In this document: in pieces, positions 1 through 8,291 of the stretch
Layout of the letters: each line of letters starts with the position of its first letter
Position numbering within the stretch: position 1 is the stretch's first letter
Source: a candidate division TM6 bacterium UASB124
GTDB taxonomy: Bacteria > Dependentiae > Babeliae > Babeliales > RVW-14
DNA length: 17,367 nucleotides
Assembly (NCBI GenBank): GCA_001468855.1
Contig: LDIV01000005.1
Coordinates: forward strand, 94,048 to 111,414
Direction of reading: 5' to 3'
Notes under the pieces: generated by a model
Databases searched by the model: none
Seen by the model: only the letters and a program-made list of their open reading frames with translations
Told to the model about the DNA's origin: nothing
Made by a program: the position numbers and the translations under genes

Positions 1-729
1 CGCAATCATTGGAATATATGCAGGTCGATTCTGTTGTCCACGTAAATGCTGTGGCGGCAAAAAAGGAGCATCTGTTTCTAAAAGAATTCTTTCCAAAGGA
101 ATGGACTCAAATAATTTTCGTAACCAATCATTTTTAGGATACGTTATGGGCGCATCAAGCCCAACGTAAAATCCCCAATCAAGAACGGTCTGGGCAAAAG
201 ATACATCTTGCAGGAAACAATGAAAAACTCCACGCAACCTATTCTTAATATAAGGTTCCATTACTGTCAAAATCTCTTCTGCTGCCTCACGCACATGAAT
301 TACAATAGGCAGATTAAATTCCAATGCCAATTCAATCTGCGCCTTAAAAAAATCAATCTGTTGTTGTTTGTCATAGGGTTTATGAAAAAAATCTAAGCCG
401 ATCTCTCCAATAGCAACAACCTTATTACTTGATTTATTAGCAAGTAAGGCACGCAATTGTTTTATAATGTCACGACAAGAACTATGTACCTCCTTAGAAT
501 CACATGGATGAATACCAATGGAAGCAAAAACCGATTCAAACTTTTTTGCAATCTCAATAGAATCATTGCTCTCCTTAATACTCGTTCCAATATTAACAAT
601 CCTTGTGACACCAATCTCGTGAGCTTCTTTAACCGCATCGGCTATGATTTGATAGTGAATGTCAGTCAAAACAACACGTGGATCTTTTAACGCAATCATA
701 TTTAAGTGACAATGCGTATCAACAAACAT
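1..729 (-). CDS. tatD: TatD family metal-dependent hydrolase/DNase (3' end beyond window)
   Basis: A reading frame of 243 codons runs without a stop from ATG at 729 to the window edge; I translated it by hand. It is a TIM-barrel amidohydrolase of the TatD family, which are metal-dependent 3'-5' DNases active on single-stranded or damaged DNA. Expected ligands are present in order: HxH in FVDTHCHLN (His6, His8), Glu109 in GEIGLDFF, His145 in IVIHVRE, His170 in VFHCF, and Asp220 in LLETDAPFLPP. A ribosome site GGAG lies 7 bases before the ATG. Typical family length is about 255-265 residues, so only the last 15-20 or so should be missing. It is divergent from the HU gene. The family assignment is secure; the exact cellular substrate is not, because TatD paralogs (YcfH, YjjV type) cannot be told apart here. 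Confidence 0.95.
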   Translation of the reverse strand, partial: MFVDTHCHLNMIALKDPRVVLTDIHYQIIADAVKEAHEIGVTRIVNIGTSIKESNDSIEIAKKFESVFASIGIHPCDSKEVHSSCRDIIKQLRALLANKSSNKVVAIGEIGLDFFHKPYDKQQQIDFFKAQIELALEFNLPIVIHVREAAEEILTVMEPYIKNRLRGVFHCFLQDVSFAQTVLDWGFYVGLDAPITYPKNDWLRKLFESIPLERILLETDAPFLPPQHLRGQQNRPAYIPMIA

Positions 730-953
730 GCTTTCTCCATAAATTTTATAAAAAACAAATGACCCCGCTAACACCCAAAAAACATTTAAGTTTATCATAG
801 ACACAAGATCAAACAAATAAAAAGTTAACACCAAGCACCATTTCTTACAGAAAAGAAAGCATGATCTTATCAATTAAATTCGTTGTTTTTTTTCTTTAAT
901 AAAAATAACAATACAAAACTTATTTGTTTTATCCTTTTTGTACGCTCTTTTTC
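730..953. other. Gene-free divergent spacer between tatD and the HU gene
   Basis: The tatD to HU gap is about 300 bases. I see no coding frame with a ribosome site, no strong hairpin and no repeat in this AT-rich part. It must hold the tatD promoter; a TATAAA-like stretch lies shortly before the tatD ribosome site, but no convincing -35 partner is visible. Confidence 0.5.
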
Positions 954-982
954 TTGACAAACATTTAATCTGACTCTAAATT
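954..982 (+). promoter_or_regulatory. Probable sigma-70 promoter of the HU-CPBP operon
   Basis: A perfect -35 hexamer TTGACA (954-959) is followed after 17 bases by TAAATT (977-982), which matches four of six bases of TATAAT. It lies about 50 bases before the HU start codon in an otherwise non-coding stretch. Spacing and position are right for a housekeeping promoter driving both HU and the overlapping membrane protease gene. Confidence 0.6.
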
Positions 983-1031
983 CCACTTAAAATAGTGTTG
1001 AAAGTAGGTGTAACTATTGAGGAGAAGACCT

Positions 1032-1310
1032 ATGAATAAGAGTGAATTGATAGCAGCTCTCAGTGAAGAAACTAACTTTAGCAAAAAAGATATTGCTAAA
1101 GTACTAGCTTCTTTTACACGAATTGTAGAAAGAACGCTTAAAAAAGGTGGCAAAGTTTCATTGACTGGTTTTGGAACATATTGGTTGTCCAAACGCCCAG
1201 CTCGTCTCGGCATCAACCCATCAACCAAACAACGCATTCATTTACCAGCAATCAGTGTCCCTCGCTTTAAGCCAGGTAAACATCTTAAAGAGCAGCTTCG
1301 TTCAGCATAA
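1032..1310 (+). CDS. HU/IHF-family histone-like DNA-binding protein
   Basis: A 92-residue protein of the HU family, small basic dimers that bend and compact DNA. The N-terminal helices begin MNKSELIAAL, a standard HU opening. The beta region reads KVSLTGFGTYWL, and the arm tip carries NPST, where the Pro (the HU/IHF residue that wedges between base pairs) is kept. The C-terminus VPRFKPGKHLKEQL is also canonical. I place the start at ATG 1032, five codons inside the longest frame, because AGGAG at 1020-1024 is correctly spaced for it and the family starts with MNK. The stop codon overlaps the next ATG by one base (TAATG), suggesting translational coupling with the CPBP gene. HU versus one of the IHF subunits cannot be settled by eye; HU fits better. 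Confidence 0.95.
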   Translation: MNKSELIAALSEETNFSKKDIAKVLASFTRIVERTLKKGGKVSLTGFGTYWLSKRPARLGINPSTKQRIHLPAISVPRFKPGKHLKEQLRSA

Positions 1311-2185
1311 TGCATTTGACTTATACAAACTTTAAAAATTCAGCTGCTCGTTTTTTCAAAATTATGGGGCCGGTAATTTTATCGGCTCTATCTCTTTTTG
1401 TGTGCTTTCATGTTTTACAACCACTTGCCTTATGGCTTGATCCATCGTTTTCACTTCTAGCAAACCGCGGTGTAGGTAAAGTTGTCTTTACGTTGCTTGT
1501 ATTGCTACACATAATGCTGTTACTGACAACAACGTCGCAACAGTTCACCAGAAGCTTCTTACAAACAAATCTTCTTTTTATGCGTACAGATAAATGGGTC
1601 AAACCATTTTCTACCTATTTTATTATATTTTTTAGTCTCCACAGCTTTTTGCTTATTGGACTCAGTGTGGCAACTGATTTTGTTCAATATACCCCACACA
1701 TACTTAATCTTGTTCCATTCAAAATAGGACCCTTGCTGTGGGGCTTTGTAGCTACATTCTTCCTTGCCTGGACAGAGGAAACAATTTTTCGAGGAACCTT
1801 ATACCCCTTCCTCCACCAAAAGCTTTCTGAGCGTTCAAGTATCTTCATGGCTTCTTTTATTTTTATGCTCGCTCACAATCTTACCAATCCGCTATTATTA
1901 ATTACTGATAATTGGAAATTAGGTTTAGGACTTTTTCTCCTTGGAATGCTTTTAAATATTATTTTTGCTATAACAGGCAAATTATATATAGGCATGGGAA
2001 TCCATGCAGGTTTAGTTTTTGTAAAAGTTTTTTTACGACGAATCCCATGTATTACCTACGCAACCACATTACCATGGTGGTTTGATATTGATTTACGACA
2101 ATCATTTGTTATCCATATTATTTTCATCTGTATTATCTTTATTCTTTTATACACCATGCATTGCAAAAAACGCAATAAAAGATAG
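1310..2185 (+). CDS. CPBP family intramembrane metal/glutamic protease
   Basis: A 291-residue, very hydrophobic protein with about seven or eight membrane segments. It carries the three CPBP (Abi/CAAX-protease) motifs: EExxxR as TEETIFRG (Glu156, Glu157, Arg161), FxxxH as FMLAHN (His189), and a last-motif His in GIHAGLVF (His232). Bacterial members cleave within or next to the membrane; some process peptides or give self-immunity to bacteriocins, and most have no known substrate. The start overlaps the HU stop codon by one base, so the two genes are probably co-transcribed and translationally coupled. That partner gives no obvious hint of substrate. The tail is basic (KKRNKR), consistent with a cytoplasmic C-terminus. 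The family call is firm; substrate and role are unknown. Confidence 0.85.
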   Translation: MHLTYTNFKNSAARFFKIMGPVILSALSLFVCFHVLQPLALWLDPSFSLLANRGVGKVVFTLLVLLHIMLLLTTTSQQFTRSFLQTNLLFMRTDKWVKPFSTYFIIFFSLHSFLLIGLSVATDFVQYTPHILNLVPFKIGPLLWGFVATFFLAWTEETIFRGTLYPFLHQKLSERSSIFMASFIFMLAHNLTNPLLLITDNWKLGLGLFLLGMLLNIIFAITGKLYIGMGIHAGLVFVKVFLRRIPCITYATTLPWWFDIDLRQSFVIHIIFICIIFILLYTMHCKKRNKR

Positions 2186-2285
2186 AATTATCCCATCTTT
2201 TTATAGAAATTAAACAAATAAACATGTATATTTTTAACCCGTCTGTTTAAAAAATTGTATTTCATTAAAAACCATGGGGGGCACC

Positions 2286-3578
2286 ATGAATCCAATAAAA
2301 GCATGCTCATTTTTTTTACTCATATTATGTAACAACATAATCTCAGTTACAGCAAAAACCATTGATCTCAAACCCAAAAAAATTATTATCTTAACCAGCA
2401 AAGGTGGTAATGGACATACAGCCGCATGCTCGGTACTTAAAGATGTTCTTTATGATTTTGACATTAAAGCTGTAAACGTTTTTACCGATGTTATTCACTC
2501 TTTTGATTTTATAAAAACCATCAGCATGGGAAAAACGGATGGTGAAGGATTTTACAATTATCTTCTTCAAAGAAGTTGGGGCATTAGTACTTTAAACTTC
2601 ATTATCCGTTATCCAGCTCAATGGATTTTTAACTGGAATCAAAAAAATTATGAAAAACAATTTGTTACCTTTTTAAATAAAGAAAAGCCAGACTTACTTA
2701 TTTCAATCATGCCTCTTATCAATGGACCTGCTTATCGCGCCGCCCAGAAATGCAAAATCCCCTTCTTATTGATTACATTGGATGCTGACTTAACATTATG
2801 GCTGCAAGGCTTAAAAAAGACTTCCTATGACAAATTTAGAATTGCTATTAAAACATTAACTCCACGAATAAGCAGTCAACTCGCATCAAAGAAGATTCCT
2901 CAAAACAATCTTCGTATCACAGGCAGTCCGCTTAGAAGAGACTTCTTGGAACCAAAAGATACACGTAAAATTCTTGATGATTGGAATTTACCTGTTGATA
3001 AACCGATAATCATGCTTATTCGAGGTAGCACCGGCTCAGAAAAGCTTTTGGATTACGCAAAAAAACTATTAAAAATCAACATACCACTTCACCTTTTGAT
3101 CTGCATTGGAAAAAACACAGCACTCTTACCAAAACTTAATAAATTAAAACCTTCAAAAAACGTTACCTTTTCTATCATTCCCTTCACTAACCGCATTTCA
3201 GATCTCATGGCCGTATCAGACCTTTTAATCGCACAACCAAGCCCTAATGTATGTAATGAGGCCATGCATAGCGGATTATCAATTTTAATAGATACATCAA
3301 GCACATGTCTTTTTTGGGAACGTGCAACTATTGACTGGGTAAAGCTATATGGGAACGGTACTGTTTTTAAACATATGAGCAAGCTCAACAAATTGGTACA
3401 AGAGCAACTAGAACAAAAGCATGTAATAAAAGAAAATCCACATAGTTTTAATACCTCCATAAAAAATATTGTGTCTGAACTTATCAACCCAATAAACGAA
3501 AACAACAAAATTATAGTCGCTAATAATAAAACCGACGAATTGCAATATTATTTAACCACCCAAGGCTTGCAAGCGTAA
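2286..3578 (+). CDS. MGDG-synthase-like glycosyltransferase (GT28/GT-B type) with N-terminal signal sequence
   Basis: About 430 residues. The N-terminal domain has LTSKGGNGHTAA (Gly-rich loop at residues 40-44), matching the SxGxGHxxAA motif of the MGDG synthase/processive diacylglycerol glucosyltransferase family. The C-terminal domain opens with TGSPLRRDF (212-220), as in MurG-type GT-B enzymes, followed by IRGSTGSEK near 246. The usual donor loop KPGGLTxxEA is replaced by QPSPNVCNEA (317-326), keeping the Glu. By family it would add a sugar from UDP-sugar to diacylglycerol. Two ATGs are possible (2274, 2286). I prefer 2286 because a G-run at 2276-2281 acts as ribosome site and residues 1-23 then form a clean signal peptide ending VTA. 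A signal peptide is odd for a cytoplasmic enzyme. The 3' end overlaps rodA on the other strand. Confidence 0.75.
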   Translation: MNPIKACSFFLLILCNNIISVTAKTIDLKPKKIIILTSKGGNGHTAACSVLKDVLYDFDIKAVNVFTDVIHSFDFIKTISMGKTDGEGFYNYLLQRSWGISTLNFIIRYPAQWIFNWNQKNYEKQFVTFLNKEKPDLLISIMPLINGPAYRAAQKCKIPFLLITLDADLTLWLQGLKKTSYDKFRIAIKTLTPRISSQLASKKIPQNNLRITGSPLRRDFLEPKDTRKILDDWNLPVDKPIIMLIRGSTGSEKLLDYAKKLLKINIPLHLLICIGKNTALLPKLNKLKPSKNVTFSIIPFTNRISDLMAVSDLLIAQPSPNVCNEAMHSGLSILIDTSSTCLFWERATIDWVKLYGNGTVFKHMSKLNKLVQEQLEQKHVIKENPHSFNTSIKNIVSELINPINENNKIIVANNKTDELQYYLTTQGLQA

Positions 3579-4635
3579 CCCATAAATTAGTAATCCCACA
3601 ACTCATCAATGGCAATGGTATCCCTACAGCAGGCAGAATCCCTATTACCATGCCTATATTGATACACGCTGAAAATAAAATGTGTGCAATCAAGCCCAAG
3701 CCAACAATTTGTTCGAAAAAATTTCCTACATGAAGCAAAACAAATATAAGCCGTAGGAATAGAAGCATATACAGCAAAATAATTAATAATGCGCCCAAAA
3801 ATCCCCACTCCTCACAAATCACTGAAAAAATGAAATCGGTGTGATCCTCCGGCACAAAACCAAGTTTGTTTTGAGTTCCATTCAGTAACCCTTTCCCGGT
3901 AATGCCTCCTGATCCTATAGCAATTTTTGATTGCTCAACCTGATAACGCTCTTTATGAATATCACCATAACCCAATAGAACCAAAATACGCGTTTGCTGA
4001 TACGGTTTGAGGCACTTCCACAGTACGGGCATAGCGATTAATCCAACGACACCAAGAATAAGAAAAAATTTACGTGGAATACCAATAAACCAGAAAAGAA
4101 CAAGCCCAGCAAAAAGCACAATCAAAGCCGTCCCAAGATCCGGTTGTTTAAGAATCAAAATAAAGCCACAAAATAACATGCCTACAGGAAATAAAAAATC
4201 ACGAAATGAAAGTGGTGGTTCTGCATGATATTTGGGAATCTCAAGATCACTAAAATACGATGCTATAAAAGCTGGCAAACATAATTTTGCCAACTCGGAT
4301 GGTTGAAAACTGAAAAAATATAAAGAAACCCACCGACGCCCACCCTTAGCAATCAATCCACTAAGCATAGAATAAACCAATAGAACTAACAGCAAAAAAT
4401 AACCGATTAAAGCCCATCGGGATAATCGCTTAATATCTAAACAGCAAAAAACAAAATAAATTATGATTCCTATAGCAGAACCAATAAGTTGTTTTTTGAA
4501 AAAAAGAGAAATATGATGCTCTGGCCTATATGTTGCACTAAAAACAAAAAGCAGCCCCAACCCCAATAATGAAAGAGTCAAAATAAAACTTATCCAATCA
4601 AAATAACGAAAATAACGTCGGTCAACCATTAACAT
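3520..4635 (-). CDS. rodA: Rod shape-determining peptidoglycan polymerase RodA (SEDS family)
   Basis: A 371-residue polytopic membrane protein (about ten membrane segments). SEDS proteins polymerise lipid II into glycan strands; RodA does so during side-wall elongation with a class B PBP. Visible family motifs: FQPSELAKL (110-118), KQPDLGTALIV (163-173), and the long periplasmic loop GKGLLNGTQ then VPEDHTDFIF with catalytic Asp267, followed by CEEWGFLGA. The C-terminal PLPLMSCG (341-348) corresponds to the PLPFxSxG motif, with a somewhat altered following sequence. Two ATGs lie two codons apart (4635 and 4629) and neither has a strong ribosome site. Its last 59 bases overlap the 3' end of the convergent glycosyltransferase gene. 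FtsW is the alternative, but length and motif context favour RodA. No pbp2 or mre gene is in the window. Confidence 0.92.
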   Translation of the reverse strand: MLMVDRRYFRYFDWISFILTLSLLGLGLLFVFSATYRPEHHISLFFKKQLIGSAIGIIIYFVFCCLDIKRLSRWALIGYFLLLVLLVYSMLSGLIAKGGRRWVSLYFFSFQPSELAKLCLPAFIASYFSDLEIPKYHAEPPLSFRDFLFPVGMLFCGFILILKQPDLGTALIVLFAGLVLFWFIGIPRKFFLILGVVGLIAMPVLWKCLKPYQQTRILVLLGYGDIHKERYQVEQSKIAIGSGGITGKGLLNGTQNKLGFVPEDHTDFIFSVICEEWGFLGALLIILLYMLLFLRLIFVLLHVGNFFEQIVGLGLIAHILFSACINIGMVIGILPAVGIPLPLMSCGITNLWVTLASLGWLNNIAIRRFYY

Positions 4636-4741
4636 GATTACAGAAATTCTCTCATTTTTATGTTACCATACACTACAAAACATAGGATTAAAGCATACGA
4701 AAAAAGCTAAAATAAAACAATAAAACCAATTATTCACTATC

Positions 4742-7462
4742 ATGATCCCACAAATATTGGAATTAAAGAATTTTATGAGTTATGGCGATTCTGTTCAAAG
4801 AATCGATTTCAAAGACCATTCGCTTATTTGTCTTACCGGCAAAAATGGACATGGCAAATCAGCCCTGTTGGATGCTCTCACATGGGCATTATGGGGACAT
4901 GCACGCAAAATTTCTGGCGCCGTAAAAGCTGATGAAGGGCTTTTACGTCTCGGACAAACACGAATGATGGTAAGCCTTGAATTCATTCTTAGTGGCCAAA
5001 TATATCGAGTGCGCCGTGAATTTACCAAAACCTACGGGAAACCATTACTTGCTCTTGATTTTGATATGTTTGATGCCAAAGCTAATAAATTTATTTCTTT
5101 AACCGAGAAGACCTCTCGACAAACACAAATAAAAATAGAACAGCTTCTTGGGCTTGATTACGAAACTTTTATTAATTCTGCATTTTTACGGCAAGGACAA
5201 TCAAATGAATTTTCTAAAAAATCATCGAAAGAACGCAAACATATTTTAGCCAGTATTTTGGGCCTCACTAAATATGACAATCTTCAACAATTAGCCCTAG
5301 AAAAAATCAAAAATCTTAACGAAGAGAAAAGAGGCATTTTGGCGCTCCATGAACATCATACAAAGGAGCTTGAAAAAGAGCCTACTCTTATCTCTCAACT
5401 AACAGCTGAAAAGAATACTCTTATAGCATGTACCGCTAAACTTGAAAACCTCACCAAGAACCTCCGCGAACAAGAAAAAACACGTGTTTCGTATCAAGCA
5501 CAAAAACAAGCTTTGATTTCCAAACAAAAGGATTATCAAGAGCACATAATCAAGCTCAATGAAAGCTCACACCTCATAAGACAACTCATTAAAGAATGGA
5601 AATCGGTACATAGCGCCTCATTAACGCTACCAGACCTTAAAAAATTACACGCACAAAAGAAAAATTTATCACAACACATTCAGCAAATGCTAGAGCTTCA
5701 ACAAAAAAGCCTTTCAATACACGAAGCAATACTTACAGCTAAGGATGCTTATCAAAAACGCTCAACACTGTGTAAAAATAATCACGAAAAAACTTTACAA
5801 CAACAACGTACCGCTGTTCATCAACACGAACTTATACTTCAACAACAAAAGACAATTATCGAACAACGCAAACAATATCTACTAGGCCTGGAACAGAAAC
5901 GGCAACTTCTCCTACAAGAAAAAGCTCCTCTAGAAAAAAGCTCAAGTTCCCTCAAGGATCTTGATCAGCAGCTAACACGAGCGCAACAACAGTTCGAAAA
6001 ACGTAAGGCATTGTATCAAACGCTTATCCAGCGGGGTAATTGGGCTAAAAATGAATTAGCAGAATTAACACGGAAACAAAAAGTTATTCATGATACTAAT
6101 AACCCATCCTGCCCTTTGTGCGAACAATTGCTCACAGCTAAACGCAAACAGTTCCTGGCTCAACAATTAATACATAATGAATCTTTTTTACAGCGTCGCC
6201 TTCAACGTATCAGTACATTAATTAAGCGTCTGAAAGAACTATTATACGTTCAGCACGAACAGCTTCAAAGCTTAAAGAATCAAACTGAAAAAGCGCTAGA
6301 AAATTCCACGGTTTTGAATCAAATCGAGAAAAAAATTCAAGAGATCACACATGAATACAATGCAGCTTTACAAGAGTTGGCATCCCTAGAAAAAACAGCA
6401 CACACATTTACTGTTAATCTTGACCAGGCAAAGAAAGATCTCAATCATTTTGAAATATCTATTCAAAAAACAATTTCAAATGATGCTGAACTTAAAAGCA
6501 TTATGCAACAGCTAACACAACTTGAACAAGAACGAGCAAAGATTAACTTTGACGCACAAGCCCTTACTGCTATTCAGAAACAAATAGCCGATATAGAAAC
6601 GCACATTGTTCATGCAGAAAATACGCATCAAGCCTTAACGCAACAAAACGAACGTAAAAGTACTATTCGGATGCTTTGTAAAGAATTAAAAGGAATCAAG
6701 AAGACCATTGATTGCTTAGACGAACAATTAAAAGCAATGCCTCTCTTAGAACAAAAGGAACAAGAAATATCTGACTTCATGCAACAATTAAGTACCGAAA
6801 TAAGCGAATGTTCCATGCAGAAAGAACAGCTCTTGCATTCAATTGGAAGTCTTGAGCACGAATACAACCATCTCCAAAAAATCAAAGATCTTGTAACGCA
6901 AGATGCCGGCAAAATAGCACTCCTTGATAGCGAAATAGATGATTACCAAATAATTGCAACGACGATGAGCAAAAATGGAATTCAAGCACTACTTATTGAA
7001 GAAGCTATACCTGAAATAGAGCAAGAAGCTAATGCCATCCTTGCTCGCCTTACCGACAATCAAGCACAGATATTTATTGAATCATTACGCGATCTTAAAA
7101 GTGGCGGCGTTAAAGAAACACTCGACATTCAAATCGCTGACACAGCCGGCATCAGACCATACGAGATGTATTCTGGGGGAGAAGCCTTTAGGGTTGACTT
7201 TGCATTACGTATAGCAATAGCAAAACTTCTTGCTCGACGAGCTGGCACAGCATTGCAAACATTAATCATTGATGAAGGTTTTGGTTCACAAGACGAAGAT
7301 GGCCTTGTTCATATCATGGAATGTTTATACGCGATTCAACATGATTTTTCTAGAATCATTATTGTTTCACATTTATCAGAATTCAAACATAACTTTCCGG
7401 TACATATTATTATTGAAAAAGGACCAACCGGATCACAGGTTTACGTTGAAGAACGTGGTTAA
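4742..7462 (+). CDS. sbcC: SbcC, ATPase/coiled-coil subunit of the SbcCD nuclease
   Basis: A 906-residue SMC-like protein of the Rad50/SbcC family, which with SbcD (Mre11) opens hairpins and trims DNA ends during break repair. Walker A is GKNGHGKS at residues 33-40. A heptad-rich coiled coil fills roughly residues 170-790 and is interrupted near its middle by the zinc-hook CPLC (Cys457, Cys460), through which two molecules join. The ABC signature YSGGEAFRVDF has Ser811, and Walker B LIIDEGFGS has Asp844-Glu845. Everything needed for ATP binding and hook formation is intact. The start ATG lacks a clear Shine-Dalgarno sequence. SbcD is normally encoded next to sbcC but is absent here; the upstream neighbour is rodA on the other strand. 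The downstream neighbour is convergent, with no base between the two stop codons. Confidence 0.96.
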   Translation: MIPQILELKNFMSYGDSVQRIDFKDHSLICLTGKNGHGKSALLDALTWALWGHARKISGAVKADEGLLRLGQTRMMVSLEFILSGQIYRVRREFTKTYGKPLLALDFDMFDAKANKFISLTEKTSRQTQIKIEQLLGLDYETFINSAFLRQGQSNEFSKKSSKERKHILASILGLTKYDNLQQLALEKIKNLNEEKRGILALHEHHTKELEKEPTLISQLTAEKNTLIACTAKLENLTKNLREQEKTRVSYQAQKQALISKQKDYQEHIIKLNESSHLIRQLIKEWKSVHSASLTLPDLKKLHAQKKNLSQHIQQMLELQQKSLSIHEAILTAKDAYQKRSTLCKNNHEKTLQQQRTAVHQHELILQQQKTIIEQRKQYLLGLEQKRQLLLQEKAPLEKSSSSLKDLDQQLTRAQQQFEKRKALYQTLIQRGNWAKNELAELTRKQKVIHDTNNPSCPLCEQLLTAKRKQFLAQQLIHNESFLQRRLQRISTLIKRLKELLYVQHEQLQSLKNQTEKALENSTVLNQIEKKIQEITHEYNAALQELASLEKTAHTFTVNLDQAKKDLNHFEISIQKTISNDAELKSIMQQLTQLEQERAKINFDAQALTAIQKQIADIETHIVHAENTHQALTQQNERKSTIRMLCKELKGIKKTIDCLDEQLKAMPLLEQKEQEISDFMQQLSTEISECSMQKEQLLHSIGSLEHEYNHLQKIKDLVTQDAGKIALLDSEIDDYQIIATTMSKNGIQALLIEEAIPEIEQEANAILARLTDNQAQIFIESLRDLKSGGVKETLDIQIADTAGIRPYEMYSGGEAFRVDFALRIAIAKLLARRAGTALQTLIIDEGFGSQDEDGLVHIMECLYAIQHDFSRIIIVSHLSEFKHNFPVHIIIEKGPTGSQVYVEERG

Positions 7463-7711
7463 TTATTTAGGAGTATGATAATCAACATGACAACCGCAAT
7501 TCTTGCAATGCTTATTTTTGTCAAAATTGGCGGCTTCAGTACTAGCAACATTACATTCATAGGTTGTTACTCTCCTTGACTTACCACCCTTTTCTTGAAT
7601 TGTCTTTGCATACTTATGTGTTTGGTTAATACATTTAGCGATCAATGCGCCACATGCAACAGCGCAACCCATAACGCTTAACAATATAATTTGCATAAAA
7701 AATTTCTTCAT
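7463..7711 (-). CDS. Small exported cysteine-rich protein, paralog A
   Basis: An 82-residue protein I do not recognise from any named family. Residues 1-25 form a signal sequence (MKKFF, then a hydrophobic stretch) that can be read either as type I (cleavage after LIA, before Lys26-Cys27) or as a lipoprotein signal, since VMGC at 13-16 is lipobox-like. The mature part has Cys27, Cys53, Cys69, Cys72, Cys74 and His79. Elements KC-x4-TH, TI, YEC-x-V and CKxCGC-x4-H are shared, in order, with the gene at 8365-8613, so the two are paralogs. The C-terminal CxxCxC-x4-H could bind a metal or form disulfides; this is inference. An AAGGAG ribosome site precedes the ATG by 4 bases. The stop codon abuts that of sbcC. 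Confidence 0.75.
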   Translation of the reverse strand: MKKFFMQIILLSVMGCAVACGALIAKCINQTHKYAKTIQEKGGKSRRVTTYECNVASTEAANFDKNKHCKNCGCHVDYHTPK

Positions 7712-7824
7712 TTCACTCCTTACATTATTAGTACATTTACCAGTTTAATCTTATCACACGTAAGTTTTAGTATAAAAAAACAAAATCTGGCAAAGTAAGA
7801 TCTTGCTAAAATATTATGGAATCG

Positions 7825-7844
7825 CCACGGCCTAAAGGCCGTGG
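7825..7844. repeat. Right-end hairpin of IS200 copy 1
   Basis: A perfect inverted repeat, CCACGGCC-TAAA-GGCCGTGG, of 8 bp with a 4-base loop. The same core, with a longer stem, is at 16825-16852. It is much more GC-rich than its surroundings and lies directly after the broken tnpA in both copies. It lacks a following T-run, so it is better explained as a transposon end structure than as a terminator. Confidence 0.8.
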
Positions 7845-8260
7845 AATCCTTGTGCCCAATTTCTTAATTGCATCCAAACTTACCGAACCCACTGTTTCTG
7901 CAAAAAATCCATCCACCCAAAAACTATCTCCCCAGTAAACTTCTTCTAACCCTACCTAGAAAATTCCTCTCTTATTATTTTGCTGCTTTTTCCCTTAAAC
8001 AGCTACTCTACCATATTTAACTTACTGCTATATCAGGACGAAAATGTAACACCATACGAACATGATCGGGCTGAATATTCAATTCTTCGATATTCCATCT
8101 ATTTACATTAGCACATTCTCTCAACAGTTCTTCTATTCTTTTGGCCAAGACCTCTTCAAAACTCTTTTTCTATACTACTTTGGCAACCAAACTATGTGCA
8201 TCATTAACCACCAGTCCAATATTTTTCATAGCACACGGAATGCCTATGTATTCTTTCTTA
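7845..8260 (-). pseudogene. tnpA pseudogene, IS200-type HUH/Y1 transposase
   Basis: Translating the minus strand in pieces gives fragments collinear with IS200 TnpA: HRHSVCYE near 8240, then HSLVAKVV and KKSFEEVLAKRIEELLREC, RWNIEELNIQPDHVRMVLHF near 8060, LFKGKSSKIIREEF, and LEEVYWGDSFWVDGFFAE followed by TVGSVSLDAIKK. Together they span about 410 bases, right for a transposase of roughly 140 residues. It is dead several times over: in-frame stops (for example just after PDIAVS), at least two frameshifts, HVR in place of the catalytic His-x-His, and loss of the C-terminal piece holding the nucleophilic Tyr. The fragments were aligned by eye. Confidence 0.8.
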
Positions 8261-8291
8261 CGCAAAAAACTTATTTTTTTGCTCCGCAACG

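Noticed and set aside
3587..3808. Minus-strand frame of 73 codons inside rodA
   Set aside because: It is an out-of-frame shadow of the rodA coding sequence.
7825..7844. GC-rich palindrome as an intrinsic terminator
   Set aside because: No T-run follows on either strand, and the same palindrome follows tnpA in the second remnant, so a transposon end explains it better.
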